A DNA stretch of 64,000 nucleotides from a virus: positions 62,001 through 126,000 of IMG/VR virus record IMGVR_UViG_3300044729_001198; one strand, 5' to 3'. This document shows, piece by piece, positions 49,361 through 57,814 of this stretch. The notes beneath the pieces are model-generated. The model did no database searches. It was given only the letters and a program-made list of their open reading frames with translations, and had not been told where the DNA came from. The first letter of the stretch is position 1. Each line of letters begins with the position of its first letter. The translations under genes were made by a program, and so were the position numbers.

Positions 49361-50090
49361 TTGTACTCATTCGCTTCATAAGGTTCATTGTAGCAACCTC
49401 CAAAGCTCTTTGAGTAGCAATTCCGACTGTAGATTGGTCAAAAGACATACTTGGGTTTTTAAAGTAACCTTCACCAATTTGAGTGGATGTACCCTGACCA
49501 GAGGCTACAATGTATTGTGAATTGTCAACATTAACCATTCGGATTTGAATACCGATAATTGTAGTGTTTGTCTTTTGTAATTTACCCTTATCATATTTCT
49601 CAGCATATGAAACTGAAAAGTCATAGATTTCAGCATACACTATGAATTTTGGTAAAGCGATACCTTCCATCTTGATTTTGGTTCGACCATCACCAAGACC
49701 TTGTGCATCCTTTTCCCAAGCATCAAGCATTTGGTTGACTATGGCTTCTTTTTCTTCTGCGTAAATAAATCTATTTGTAGTCTCGAAGTTTTCGATGATT
49801 CTATTCGATACACCCATTCCGAGTCTCTTCTCACGAAGTTCAGGAAAGGATTCCCACAATTCTTTATTTACATTTAAAGTAGCCAACTGAACCACTTGTT
49901 TCTCACCAGTGTATGGTGGTAATGTTTCCAATGGAGCAGCTTTTTCAAATTCAGCTTGATATTGTTGAGTAGATATGGTAGATTTACAACCAGTAACAGC
50001 GGATGAAATGAGAGCGAAGCCGGCAATCATTACGATGATACCAATAACACTAAATAATGTTGAGATAAATTTATCTTTACGAGTTTCCAT
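49350..50090 (-). CDS. CsgG-like curli secretion lipoprotein
   Basis: A 246-residue protein with a membrane segment and lipobox-like Cys (AGFALISSAVTGCKSTI). The body follows CsgG/FlgO-like folds: VVQLATLNVNKE, GIALPKFIVYAEIYDFS and IGIQIRMVNVDNSQYIVASG. CsgG forms the outer-membrane pore for curli subunits. A phage copy next to an exported Gly/Ser protein suggests its own export path. The long cytoplasmic N-terminus before the membrane segment is atypical. Confidence 0.75.
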   Translation of the reverse strand: METRKDKFISTLFSVIGIIVMIAGFALISSAVTGCKSTISTQQYQAEFEKAAPLETLPPYTGEKQVVQLATLNVNKELWESFPELREKRLGMGVSNRIIENFETTNRFIYAEEKEAIVNQMLDAWEKDAQGLGDGRTKIKMEGIALPKFIVYAEIYDFSVSYAEKYDKGKLQKTNTTIIGIQIRMVNVDNSQYIVASGQGTSTQIGEGYFKNPSMSFDQSTVGIATQRALEVATMNLMKRMSTNGW

Positions 50091-50497
50091 TATTTACCTT
50101 CACCATTGGCTTCAGCTTTTTCCCTTTTCAATCGAGCAACTCTCTCTGCTACAGTTTCCTTTTTTGGTTCTGGCGCTGGAGTTGCGGCTGGAGCTGCTTG
50201 TTGAACAGGCACTTCACGAACAGTCTCTTTGATAATGGTTTTACCACCACCATTTGAGTTGTTTTGTTGTTGTGTGTTATTGTTTGTCATGTTGATAACA
50301 ACTGGCGCTGGAGCAGCTGATTGACCTTGAACTCCACCTTGTTCAGATACTTGTTCGGTCTTTTCTTTTTCTTCAGTACCAAAGATTTTCTCAACATTTG
50401 TAACTACATAACCGGAAACTACAGTTACAATTGTAGTAACAGCACCAATTACTGTTTTGGTGATGCTTGACATTCCTTCTTTTACTTCTTCACTCAT
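50090..50497 (-). CDS. Membrane-anchored Gln/Asn/Pro-rich protein
   Basis: A 135-residue protein: one membrane segment (VIGAVTTIVTVVSGYVVT), then a low-complexity Gln/Asn/Ala/Pro linker and a basic helix (RVARLKREKAEA). It shares one base with the CsgG-like start. The function is unknown. It may tether or gate the export module. Confidence 0.65.
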   Translation of the reverse strand: MSEEVKEGMSSITKTVIGAVTTIVTVVSGYVVTNVEKIFGTEEKEKTEQVSEQGGVQGQSAAPAPVVINMTNNNTQQQNNSNGGGKTIIKETVREVPVQQAAPAATPAPEPKKETVAERVARLKREKAEANGEGK

Positions 50498-50510
50498 TTC
50501 GAATCCTTTT

Positions 50511-52412
50511 TTAATATTTCATGATTTTATAGAATTTTGTTTTAGTATCAGTTGACATCATTAACACATACACACCGGTAGGTAATTTTGTCAAATCATA
50601 CTTGGTGCTTGTAACACCACCTTGGTTGATAACTTCATTATGTTGTAACAACCGACCATCAAGTGTAAACAATCCACTTGATAATTTGTGTTGTTCAGCC
50701 ATGTAGTAATCAACCAAGATATAATCGGTGGCTGGGTTAGGGAATGTTCTGAAACCATCTACTAACTCATCCAACAATTCACTCTTACCTCTTCTATAAA
50801 CAACAGTAGCGTCTACAGGAGTTTTGATGATATTTAAGTCATCTGCGTTTTCATCACCAGCTGCTTTTGAGAATACACGAATGGGACTCTCTTCCCAATT
50901 GGTTGATTTAATTTTAAATTTGAAACTAAATACGTTGGTTACGCCGGTAACAAGAGCGGGGTCCATTTGTGATTCATGACCACCCCATAAGATTTTACCA
51001 TCTTGATTAGACAAGAATGATGTCCAACGACTCATAGTCTCACCCATATCCAATGATTCGAATTCAAAAATGTTAGTATCAAACTCAAGACCAATTTGTG
51101 CAGCACCAATTGAATTACCATGAGTAACTAAAGTTACAGGAATTGTAGCGGTGTTATCAGCAGATACGTTTAATTTAGGAATTACAAACTGAACTGAATC
51201 ATCAATGTGTTCAATCATTCGCTGTTGGTCGAGAACGTATTGAGTTCCAGTTCCACCTTGAGCAATTCTGGCAACCAAGTAAGATGTTGTGTTGTAACCA
51301 GTAGATGTAACATCACCTAATACATAAGAATGGTATTGTAATGAATCTAATCCATTAATTACTTTATCAATTGTGTATACACCAACCTTTGATGTTAAGA
51401 ATGTACTTGAATTTGATACGATTGAATCATATTCAGTCTTTCTCAATAATTTAACGTTATATTCACCTGATACAAGATTGTTCCAAGTCGTATCCATTTT
51501 GGCTAATCTATTGAAAACCAAGAATGCGTCAGATGTAGTCAAAGTTCCATTTCGGTTTACGTCACCTTCTTGATACTCATAAGAAGCTGCAGTATCAGAT
51601 TGTACTGAAATGTCAGCCAATCTATATGCATCTACAATAGATATAGCTGAACCATCTTTTAGAGAGTCGGTAGCGATTGTCAATTTAACATTGTAATATG
51701 AAGTGTCATATGGAATCACCACGTTTACTTTACCAGTAGAATCGGTTCTGAACGATGTTCCGGCTAACCAAGTAGAAGATGCTTTTTTCTTGTAGTGGTA
51801 TTTGGCGGTAATCCCTTTAGTTCCATTGTTTTGAACGTTTTTAACAATGAATGGGAATTTCAATTCCGGTTGTAAGAAAGCACCACCATAAGAATACATA
51901 CCCAAAGTTACGTCAATACCGGCACTTGTGGTAGCCAAGTTATTATATGTTGTAGTACCAATCAACTCAAGTGAATCTACAGTAGCAGGGTCAAAGGTTG
52001 ATTTATGAGGTAACTTAACCATGAAAATAGCACCATTGGACCATCCGAACGTAGTCGAGTTTCCGGTGTAAATCAAGTTAACGTTAACCCAGTTTGATGA
52101 TGAGTAGTATGCACCATACTTTGAACTAACAGCAGTTGCTACAGGCCCCCACTTTACGATAGGAGTTTTGAAGTTAGCATTATCATAGAAGAATCTAACC
52201 TGAATACCTGTAATTTTATTTGAGGTTGGGTTATTGAAGTGTAAATAGATAACAGTTGTATCTTCAAGTTTAGAACCTTGAACGAACGTGGTATCAACCA
52301 AGAAATATGGAGAGCTCGAAGCGGGGGCAGGGAGAACTTCGTTCTTACCATTCTGCCCAAACGCTGACACACTCACCCATATTGTAGTTAACAATACGAG
52401 TAATTTTTTCAT
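50511..52412 (-). CDS. Exported cohesin/dockerin-like protein with type IX secretion tail
   Basis: A 633-residue protein: signal peptide (MKKLLVLLTTIWVSVSAFG), repeated beta-sandwich domains, a dockerin-like loop (EGDVNRNGTLTTSDAFLVFN), a cohesin-like domain (ATIPVTLVTHGNSIGAAQIG) and a C-terminal domain that fits the type IX sorting signal: FPNPATDYILVDYY, LFTLDGRLLQ and LTKLPTGVYVLMMST. Such tails send proteins across the outer membrane only in Bacteroidota, so this supports host assignment. The start is the Met beginning the signal peptide. Confidence 0.82.
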   Translation of the reverse strand: MKKLLVLLTTIWVSVSAFGQNGKNEVLPAPASSSPYFLVDTTFVQGSKLEDTTVIYLHFNNPTSNKITGIQVRFFYDNANFKTPIVKWGPVATAVSSKYGAYYSSSNWVNVNLIYTGNSTTFGWSNGAIFMVKLPHKSTFDPATVDSLELIGTTTYNNLATTSAGIDVTLGMYSYGGAFLQPELKFPFIVKNVQNNGTKGITAKYHYKKKASSTWLAGTSFRTDSTGKVNVVIPYDTSYYNVKLTIATDSLKDGSAISIVDAYRLADISVQSDTAASYEYQEGDVNRNGTLTTSDAFLVFNRLAKMDTTWNNLVSGEYNVKLLRKTEYDSIVSNSSTFLTSKVGVYTIDKVINGLDSLQYHSYVLGDVTSTGYNTTSYLVARIAQGGTGTQYVLDQQRMIEHIDDSVQFVIPKLNVSADNTATIPVTLVTHGNSIGAAQIGLEFDTNIFEFESLDMGETMSRWTSFLSNQDGKILWGGHESQMDPALVTGVTNVFSFKFKIKSTNWEESPIRVFSKAAGDENADDLNIIKTPVDATVVYRRGKSELLDELVDGFRTFPNPATDYILVDYYMAEQHKLSSGLFTLDGRLLQHNEVINQGGVTSTKYDLTKLPTGVYVLMMSTDTKTKFYKIMKY

Positions 52413-52416
52413 GAAA

Positions 52417-52665
52417 TTATCCCTCTGATTCTTCGTTGTTCTTTTTACCACCGAAAATCTTACCAGCTTCAGCGATACCAAAAGCACCCAAGGTAATCAT
52501 TACGAACGAATTAAAAATCGTGTCGCTAATGATGAGTTGATTACCCATAATACCTGTTACGATGTCAGCTCCGGCGAAAATAGCCATTACTGTGAATGAT
52601 AGAAAACCTACGATAGTCTTCTCGTTAAAATCATTTTTGTCTTTGAAAATGTCCCAAAATGCCAT
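52417..52665 (-). CDS. Holin-like two-pass membrane protein
   Basis: An 82-residue protein with hydrophobic segments FLSFTVMAIFAGADIVTGI and FNSFVMITLGAFGIAEAGKI and a charged C-terminus, the layout of small class II holins. It directly follows the two lysis enzymes in the transcript. Alternative: an unrelated membrane protein. Confidence 0.65.
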   Translation of the reverse strand: MAFWDIFKDKNDFNEKTIVGFLSFTVMAIFAGADIVTGIMGNQLIISDTIFNSFVMITLGAFGIAEAGKIFGGKKNNEESEG

Positions 52666-52734
52666 AGTTGTTTCTCCTTTATTAACGGCTACATAACAAT
52701 TCCAAAACTAATTCCAATATAAATATATCAATAT

Positions 52735-52765
52735 AAAAAGAAACCCTCCTTGTTAGGGGAGGGTT
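52735..52765 (-). terminator. Rho-independent terminator
   Basis: Perfect 8-bp stem AACCCTCC/GGAGGGTT with an 8-nt loop and a T-rich tail on the minus strand, right after the YkuD-like gene. Confidence 0.88.
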
Positions 52766-52789
52766 CTTACTATGTTTAATTTTCGATGA

Positions 52790-53389
52790 TTAAACGATAT
52801 CTTTAGATTCAATCAATGTATAAGTGAATGACTTACCATGAATTGCTCCAGCTTTTCTACAAATAGCCATAAACTCTTCAAAGTCAGCCGCTCTTTTGAA
52901 TACTTGACATCCTTCGGACCAGTTTTCTACATAAGTAGAATCAGCACCTGCCTTGTGGATGTTGATACCAAATACACCTTCTTGAATTTTAGTCTCATCA
53001 TAGTTCATGTCACGGTTTGCGTCACGATAAACTTTTACGGGCTTTTGTTGTTTCAATGCTTCGTACTTACCTTGGTGTAATCCCAAAGTATGTGAACCAC
53101 GATATTGACCAGGAACCAAACGAGCTACACCAGCAGCGTTATGATATTCCTTAACACCTTTAGTTCCAGGATCGGTAGTGTTTACCCATTCTTTGTAAAC
53201 CCAAACACCATTTTCTTTGTAAGATACTGAAATAGCATCATCAAATGCGTTAGTAACTTTAGTTCCGGTAGCAGAGTTTCTGATACCAATGATGTTCAAA
53301 TCGAACCCTTTGTTAGAGGCGTCTTCGAACCACACATAACCTTTAGCTTTTACAGCTTTTTCAATTTGTTCTTTTGTGTACTTTGCCAT
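52790..53389 (-). CDS. L,D-transpeptidase (YkuD)-like peptidoglycan enzyme
   Basis: A 199-residue protein. Near residue 143, GINIHKAGADSTYVENWSEG, then CQVF, shows a His and a Ser-x-Gly-Cys spaced like the catalytic His/Cys of YkuD enzymes. It would cut or link peptide cross-bridges. It is adjacent to the endolysin, so a lysis or injection role is likely. It has no signal peptide, so it needs the holin. Confidence 0.72.
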   Translation of the reverse strand: MAKYTKEQIEKAVKAKGYVWFEDASNKGFDLNIIGIRNSATGTKVTNAFDDAISVSYKENGVWVYKEWVNTTDPGTKGVKEYHNAAGVARLVPGQYRGSHTLGLHQGKYEALKQQKPVKVYRDANRDMNYDETKIQEGVFGINIHKAGADSTYVENWSEGCQVFKRAADFEEFMAICRKAGAIHGKSFTYTLIESKDIV

Positions 53390-53402
53390 TTTATTAGTCT
53401 CC

Positions 53403-54014
53403 TTATTTTAGCCACCCATAATACTTGAGTGTTTTTTCCTCACGGTCGGCTAACCCATGAGTTCCACCATTAATTCTTTTTGTCAATGCAAGAATGGTAT
53501 CTTTATTAACACCCTTATCACAAATATCCCATAATTTATTTCTCTCAAAGAAAAACAAAGCAGATTCAAAAGCAAGTTCATTTGCTACTAAATCAGGTGT
53601 TGTAATGATTTCGGGTTTGTTTAAATATTTTGAGAACGCTTCGTAGTTAGCTTTACCAGTTAATTGTAGAGCTCCTCTACCACGATATTTCCAACCATCA
53701 CCTGATGCTTCATTACCATTACCCATTCGGTCAGCATATACTCGATTAGCAATCTTTTCAGGTTGTCTAGCATATGATTCTTCTAAATTTCCAGGAAAAT
53801 ACTTACCAAAGATTCCTTGTAATCCTTGAGCTGAATAATTTAGATTTTCAGAGAATGCTTTAAATCCACCAGTCTCATGTGATGTTTGAGCAAAGAAATG
53901 TGCCGCTCTTTCGGGTGTAAACTTGTAGTATGTCATAGCTGCTTTTAAAGTTCCGGGCCCAAAAGCACCATCAGCATTTACACCAATTTTAGTTTGTAAC
54001 GATTTTAAACTCAT
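53403..54014 (-). CDS. Endolysin, glycoside hydrolase family 19
   Basis: A 203-residue protein: a short N-terminal repeat like a peptidoglycan-binding helix (GVNADGAFGPGTLKAAMTYY) and a GH19 domain with HETGG (Glu47), SENLNYSAQG (Glu56), YRGRGALQLTGKANY and the final NGGTHGL. It cleaves the glycan backbone. A TATTTAT motif sits 19 nt upstream. Its neighbours make this the main endolysin. Confidence 0.92.
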   Translation of the reverse strand: MSLKSLQTKIGVNADGAFGPGTLKAAMTYYKFTPERAAHFFAQTSHETGGFKAFSENLNYSAQGLQGIFGKYFPGNLEESYARQPEKIANRVYADRMGNGNEASGDGWKYRGRGALQLTGKANYEAFSKYLNKPEIITTPDLVANELAFESALFFFERNKLWDICDKGVNKDTILALTKRINGGTHGLADREEKTLKYYGWLK

Positions 54015-54049
54015 AGAACTCCTATTTTAGAAATAAATATGTTAATATC

Positions 54050-54619
54050 TTATCTTTCGATTTGTTTTAATTTTAATATATTCAATTTTGGACGAGATGG
54101 TAATGCTATATCAGTTTGCCAGTTTAATGGTGGTTCTTTATCATTTTTATCATCTCTATTACAATCCGGTGTCATTTTATAAAATAATAAATCACCATTG
54201 GAATCATTTTTTCTAACAACATAATCTGATAAATCTACAGCAACTACCGATTGTTGTTGATATGAGTAATATAACCAAGAACCTTCAACTGCTCTTTTAT
54301 ACAACCACTCTGAAATAGTATCAAGTCTATCAACTCTTTCTATTTCCTTATCTATGATTGTATTGTATTCAATTACTCTATTTGTATAATATATCAACAA
54401 GGTATCTCGGATTGATATTATAGAATCTTTAACTCTCGTGTCAGCTTTATACTTTGCTATTTTAGCTTTTTGACTTTCAAATATAGAATTAATTGTATCA
54501 GCTTGACCCTTTGTCAAAATAACAAAAGTATCACCATCAATTACCTTCTGAATCGGGTAACTTGATTGGCTGAAACTCAAATTCCCTACCATTATTAATG
54601 CTATTAACAGTCCTCTCAT
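54050..54619 (-). CDS. Exported lysis-region protein, o-spanin candidate
   Basis: A 189-residue protein with signal peptide (MRGLLIALIMVGNLSFSQ) and a helical body. The N-terminal 25 codons overlap the upstream coiled-coil gene in another frame, the arrangement of nested i-/o-spanin pairs. It is longer than known o-spanins and no lipobox is visible, so the assignment rests on position. Confidence 0.6.
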   Translation of the reverse strand: MRGLLIALIMVGNLSFSQSSYPIQKVIDGDTFVILTKGQADTINSIFESQKAKIAKYKADTRVKDSIISIRDTLLIYYTNRVIEYNTIIDKEIERVDRLDTISEWLYKRAVEGSWLYYSYQQQSVVAVDLSDYVVRKNDSNGDLLFYKMTPDCNRDDKNDKEPPLNWQTDIALPSRPKLNILKLKQIER

Positions 54620-54914
54620 CTTTCAATTCTTTCTTAATGTTTTTAACAACAGACTTGGTACTATCTAAATCCCCAATAACCTCGGATACCATGGTTTCGA
54701 GGTTTTGTTTTTCTTCTACAAGTTCTTCATTTTGAGTTTCTAATTTAGAAACAGTACTACGCAATGATTTATTTGCTGTGGTTAATTGTTTATTCTCATC
54801 GGTGAGTTGTACGTTTTCTTCAACAACGACAACGTGACCATGACCACTTGAAAATATTTGTAAACAAACCAATGCTACAAATGCTGTGATTACTATGAGT
54901 ATCTTTCTTTTCAT
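54537..54914 (-). CDS. i-spanin-like membrane-anchored coiled coil
   Basis: A 125-residue protein with an N-terminal membrane anchor (ILIVITAFVALVCLQIFSSG) and a long coiled coil (NKSLRSTVSKLETQNEELVE), as in inner-membrane spanin subunits. Its end overlaps the next gene by 83 nt. Confidence 0.65.
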   Translation of the reverse strand: MKRKILIVITAFVALVCLQIFSSGHGHVVVVEENVQLTDENKQLTTANKSLRSTVSKLETQNEELVEEKQNLETMVSEVIGDLDSTKSVVKNIKKELKDERTVNSINNGREFEFQPIKLPDSEGN

Positions 54915-55156
54915 TTTTTACCACTTAAAAACATGATAACGATTTCTTTTAAACTTTTAGAGTTTTCGGTACTTTCGGTCAATTTCTCTTCCAATGAATC
55001 ACGATATTCCTCTTCCAAGTATTCTACTCGTTTTCTATACTCTTCTTCACTCTGCATTAGTTTGTTTAAAAACACCCAACACAAATAACCCAATCCTAAA
55101 ACGGCAAAACCCAATACTCCATATTGAGTTAATACTTCAAACGGACCAAAAGACAT
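54911..55156 (-). CDS. Holin-like membrane protein, paralogue A
   Basis: An 81-residue protein with one membrane segment (YGVLGFAVLGLGYLCWVFLN) followed by a charged coiled coil. The membrane part repeats in the next gene upstream, so the two arose by duplication. A hole-forming or regulatory lysis role fits the location. Confidence 0.62.
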   Translation of the reverse strand: MSFGPFEVLTQYGVLGFAVLGLGYLCWVFLNKLMQSEEEYRKRVEYLEEEYRDSLEEKLTESTENSKSLKEIVIMFLSGKK

Positions 55157-55344
55157 TATTTCTTACGTTTCTTTGTATTATTTAATTCTTCTTTTAGTCT
55201 GTCTTTTTCAGCCCACTGGCGTTTTAAAAACATCCAAGCTACATACCCAAGCGCAAGTACAGCTAATCCTAACGGACCGTAATCACCCAATTGATTAAAT
55301 ACACCAAAATCAGGTACGGCCGGTTGTACTGAAGTTGTATCCAT
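55156..55344 (-). CDS. Holin-like membrane protein, paralogue B
   Basis: A 62-residue protein whose segment YGPLGLAVLALGYVAWMFLK matches paralogue A almost residue for residue, with a shorter charged tail. It shares one base with paralogue A. Confidence 0.62.
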   Translation of the reverse strand: MDTTSVQPAVPDFGVFNQLGDYGPLGLAVLALGYVAWMFLKRQWAEKDRLKEELNNTKKRKK

Positions 55345-55355
55345 CGTACTCCTTT

Positions 55356-55387
55356 ATAAAATATATGCAGCCACAATATGTGGCCGC
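55356..55387 (-). terminator. Probable terminator
   Basis: Stem GCGGCCACA/TGTGGCTGC (one G-U) followed by an AT-rich tail on the minus strand. It separates the kinase operon from the lysis genes. Confidence 0.65.
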
Positions 55388-55411
55388 TTCTGACTATTCT
55401 AATATAATAAT

Positions 55412-55990
55412 TTACTCTTTCGAGTTACCATTGTCGGTAGCATATTTAACACCCATAATAGTACCAACTATTGAAAATGCATTTGTCAAAAGAATACCAA
55501 ACATATTGCTCCATGTAGAACCTATGATTTGCGTATCTTGACCAGCCATCATTGCTATAGCGTACATTACCGATGTAATTACACCCACCCCAATTATCAC
55601 AAATAAAGCAACCCTAACAATCGTACCTATTAATTCAAATTGAGTTCGTTTTTGCATTATATCAAGGTCATCGAGTGCTTTGTCTTTAGCTTGTTCAGCT
55701 TGACTTCTTAACATTTCAGACTCATCTAATGCAACTCTCAACTCTTCCATCAATTTAGACGTGTTAGCCGCTGCTACTTCTAATTCTTTATTTTGTTGTT
55801 GTACTTGTTTTGTTACTTCTAGTCTCTTTTTACGAGAAGAAACATCTCTAACAATACAATCTTTTAGATAGGTTTCAAACTCAACATCACCGGCTTCGGC
55901 TTGTAGAATCTTTAATATATTACCCTCAAGATATATTTTCTTTTTGGATAATTCTAATAACCCATCTCTCGTAACTTTTCCAACAACCAT
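55412..55990 (-). CDS. Coiled-coil two-pass membrane protein of the two-component unit
   Basis: A 192-residue protein: a globular N-terminus, a coiled coil (KELEVAAANTSKLMEELRVA) and two C-terminal membrane segments (LFVIIGVGVITSVMYAIAMM and FGILLTNAFSIVGTIMGVK). It lies 2 nt after the response regulator gene and may be its effector. No known family. Confidence 0.65.
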   Translation of the reverse strand: MVVGKVTRDGLLELSKKKIYLEGNILKILQAEAGDVEFETYLKDCIVRDVSSRKKRLEVTKQVQQQNKELEVAAANTSKLMEELRVALDESEMLRSQAEQAKDKALDDLDIMQKRTQFELIGTIVRVALFVIIGVGVITSVMYAIAMMAGQDTQIIGSTWSNMFGILLTNAFSIVGTIMGVKYATDNGNSKE

Positions 55991-55992
55991 TT

Positions 55993-56430
55993 TTATTTAT
56001 ATATTTTAAACGGGGCTGTTTTATTTCGATACCCCTCATAGTCTTTTTTAAACTCAATTAAACGTGGTTCAATGTCATCTGATTTTATAATCCAAAACTG
56101 AGCACCAACTTTTTTTGCCTTTTCGATTTCTTCAATATCCTCTGATGATGATATGATACCAATCACACACCCATTACCATATTCATAGTTTATTTTACGA
56201 ATCATCTCAATACCATCAAAAGATGACCCGATGATGTTCAAATCAACAAACACACATTCAGGTCTTTCATGATTCACGTCATCAGGAAACCACTCCTTGA
56301 ATTTTTTATCAGCTTCATCAGATGAATCTAACGCTTCCATTGAAAGCGCTATATCAAGCAATGAACAAGCATCCTCGAATACGAGATGAAATAAATTTTC
56401 GTCATCAATTAACATTAAAGATTGAATCAT
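55993..56430 (-). CDS. Receiver-only response regulator
   Basis: A 145-residue CheY-type receiver with all key residues: acidic pair Asp9/Asp10 in LMLIDDEN, phospho-acceptor Asp63 in CVFVDLNI, Ser94 in GIISSSED and Lys116 in FWIIKSDD. There is no DNA-binding domain, so it must act through protein contacts. The start at MIQSLML overlaps the kinase stop by ATGA, so the pair is coupled. The loop after Asp63 is longer than usual. Confidence 0.87.
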   Translation of the reverse strand: MIQSLMLIDDENLFHLVFEDACSLLDIALSMEALDSSDEADKKFKEWFPDDVNHERPECVFVDLNIIGSSFDGIEMIRKINYEYGNGCVIGIISSSEDIEEIEKAKKVGAQFWIIKSDDIEPRLIEFKKDYEGYRNKTAPFKIYK

Positions 56431-57323
56431 ACCCTTACCATTAGTTTTGTTCCACAATCAGTCTTATAAGCTCTTATTTTAAAGCCGTGTTCTTTTAATA
56501 TTTCAGTACATATATTCAACCCCAATCCAGTTCCACTTTCTACCTGACCTTCTTTTCTCTGATAAGGTTGTGATAATATGTCAAACTCGTCTTGGGTCAT
56601 ACCTCTACCATTGTCCTCTATAACTATGTAGGACTTACCATCTTCGGTTGATTCTTTGTATATTTTTACCCACTTTGTTGGTGAATCATTATACTTTAAT
56701 CCATTTCTAATTAGATTATCAATAGCAGTACAAAATAAAGCTTCATTTACATCTATGGTTGGTAAATTACTATCAAGTATAACTTGGTTTTTATAAGCGG
56801 TAAGTCTTAAATAATCTTCTAATATATGTTTAATATCACAAGTGGTTTTTGTTAGTTGTGAATTTTGTTTTACAAGATTTGTAAACTCATATACCCCAGC
56901 ATATACCTTTTGAGCATGATGTAACCCATCTTCCACTAATTGTAGTGGAGCCCCAATTCCAAGTTCTTTGATTTTGTCGTCATCAAGTCTACGTCTTAAA
57001 GACTTAACACCACGAGGTAAGTAAGTGTTAATACCGCTATGCATATCATGTCTGATTATCTTTGCGGCGTGTTCAAGATATATATTTTTCTTTTTAAGGT
57101 CATTTGATGTAGTTTGTTTATTTCGTAAGAATTCCATAACCACCATGAAAAAGGGTGGCATAAACGCAATTACACATGAGTATCCAAATACGGCTAGTTC
57201 ATATGAATTTTTACAAATTCCAAAAACAATACATGATTGTACAGCGAAGAACGTAAACATAATCACAGCAGCTACTAAAAGTGCTACTCGTGACCTAACT
57301 GATATTCCATCGAGAGCCGACAC
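56427..57323 (-). CDS. Membrane sensor histidine kinase
   Basis: A 298-residue protein: two N-terminal membrane segments (about 12-36 and 42-62), an H-box-like IIRHDMHSGIN (His92), and a HATPase domain with N-box DNLIRNGLKYND (Asn207), G1 DNGRG and G2 GTGLGLN. The sensor part is minimal, with only a few residues outside the membrane, so it may read the membrane state itself. Histidine kinases are very rare on phages. Confidence 0.88.
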   Translation of the reverse strand: MSALDGISVRSRVALLVAAVIMFTFFAVQSCIVFGICKNSYELAVFGYSCVIAFMPPFFMVVMEFLRNKQTTSNDLKKKNIYLEHAAKIIRHDMHSGINTYLPRGVKSLRRRLDDDKIKELGIGAPLQLVEDGLHHAQKVYAGVYEFTNLVKQNSQLTKTTCDIKHILEDYLRLTAYKNQVILDSNLPTIDVNEALFCTAIDNLIRNGLKYNDSPTKWVKIYKESTEDGKSYIVIEDNGRGMTQDEFDILSQPYQRKEGQVESGTGLGLNICTEILKEHGFKIRAYKTDCGTKLMVRV

Positions 57324-57324
57324 G

Positions 57325-57513
57325 TCATAGCTCCGACTTTTTGAATCCTATTTTTTCAAAAATCCACTTTGATGGACATACCTTGGTCCAAACTCCAGCT
57401 TGTAGCATTATCACTACAAATAAAACAACATACCAATTGCTCAACAAAATTGATGTCAACAATACAAGTGACATTAACAAGTATACGGCTCTAACCGATG
57501 TCCAATGTTTCAT
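57325..57513 (-). CDS. DUF2892-like membrane protein
   Basis: A 62-residue two-pass protein (MSLVLLTSILLSNWYVVLFV) ending in CPSKWIFEKIGFK, like the DUF2892 inner-membrane domains. It starts at MKHWTSV with an ATGA overlap and ends directly before the kinase. Confidence 0.65.
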   Translation of the reverse strand: MKHWTSVRAVYLLMSLVLLTSILLSNWYVVLFVVIMLQAGVWTKVCPSKWIFEKIGFKKSEL

Positions 57514-57617
57514 AGGGCTCCAATTGTAGCAAAAAATGCTACCTTTAATCGAATCCAAAACCGTGTCTTCCAAGGTAGTGCTTTGAATTCGGGTGTATTA
57601 AATGATTCTTCTATCAT
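57510..57617 (-). CDS. Membrane-associated micropeptide
   Basis: A 35-residue peptide (MIEESFNTPEFKALPWKTRF, then a hydrophobic end), ATGA-coupled to the DUF2892-like gene. Because of that coupling it looks real. A TATTTAT motif is 4 nt upstream. Confidence 0.6.
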   Translation of the reverse strand: MIEESFNTPEFKALPWKTRFWIRLKVAFFATIGAL

Positions 57618-57628
57618 AAGAATAAATA

Positions 57629-57814
57629 TTAAGCTATCTCTAAAAAGTCAAGTGGTATATCCCATTCGATTCCAAATGGGTCTTCTATCCTACCTTCTTG
57701 CTTTTGTTCGTTTACTGATATGAGAGTCACCTTTTCTCCCACTATCAGACTTCCCCGATGATTCGAGTATGTCTTCTTTAACTTTATTTTTCTTTTTGGG
57801 TTTAAATTTTTCAT
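57629..57814 (-). CDS. Small SH3-like hypothetical protein
   Basis: A 61-residue protein with a basic N-terminus and a beta-rich C-terminus (SLIVGEKVTLISVNEQKQEG). It overlaps the next upstream gene out of frame over most of its length, so its true start may be later (a GTG at 57742). Confidence 0.45.
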   Translation of the reverse strand: MKNLNPKRKIKLKKTYSNHRGSLIVGEKVTLISVNEQKQEGRIEDPFGIEWDIPLDFLEIA

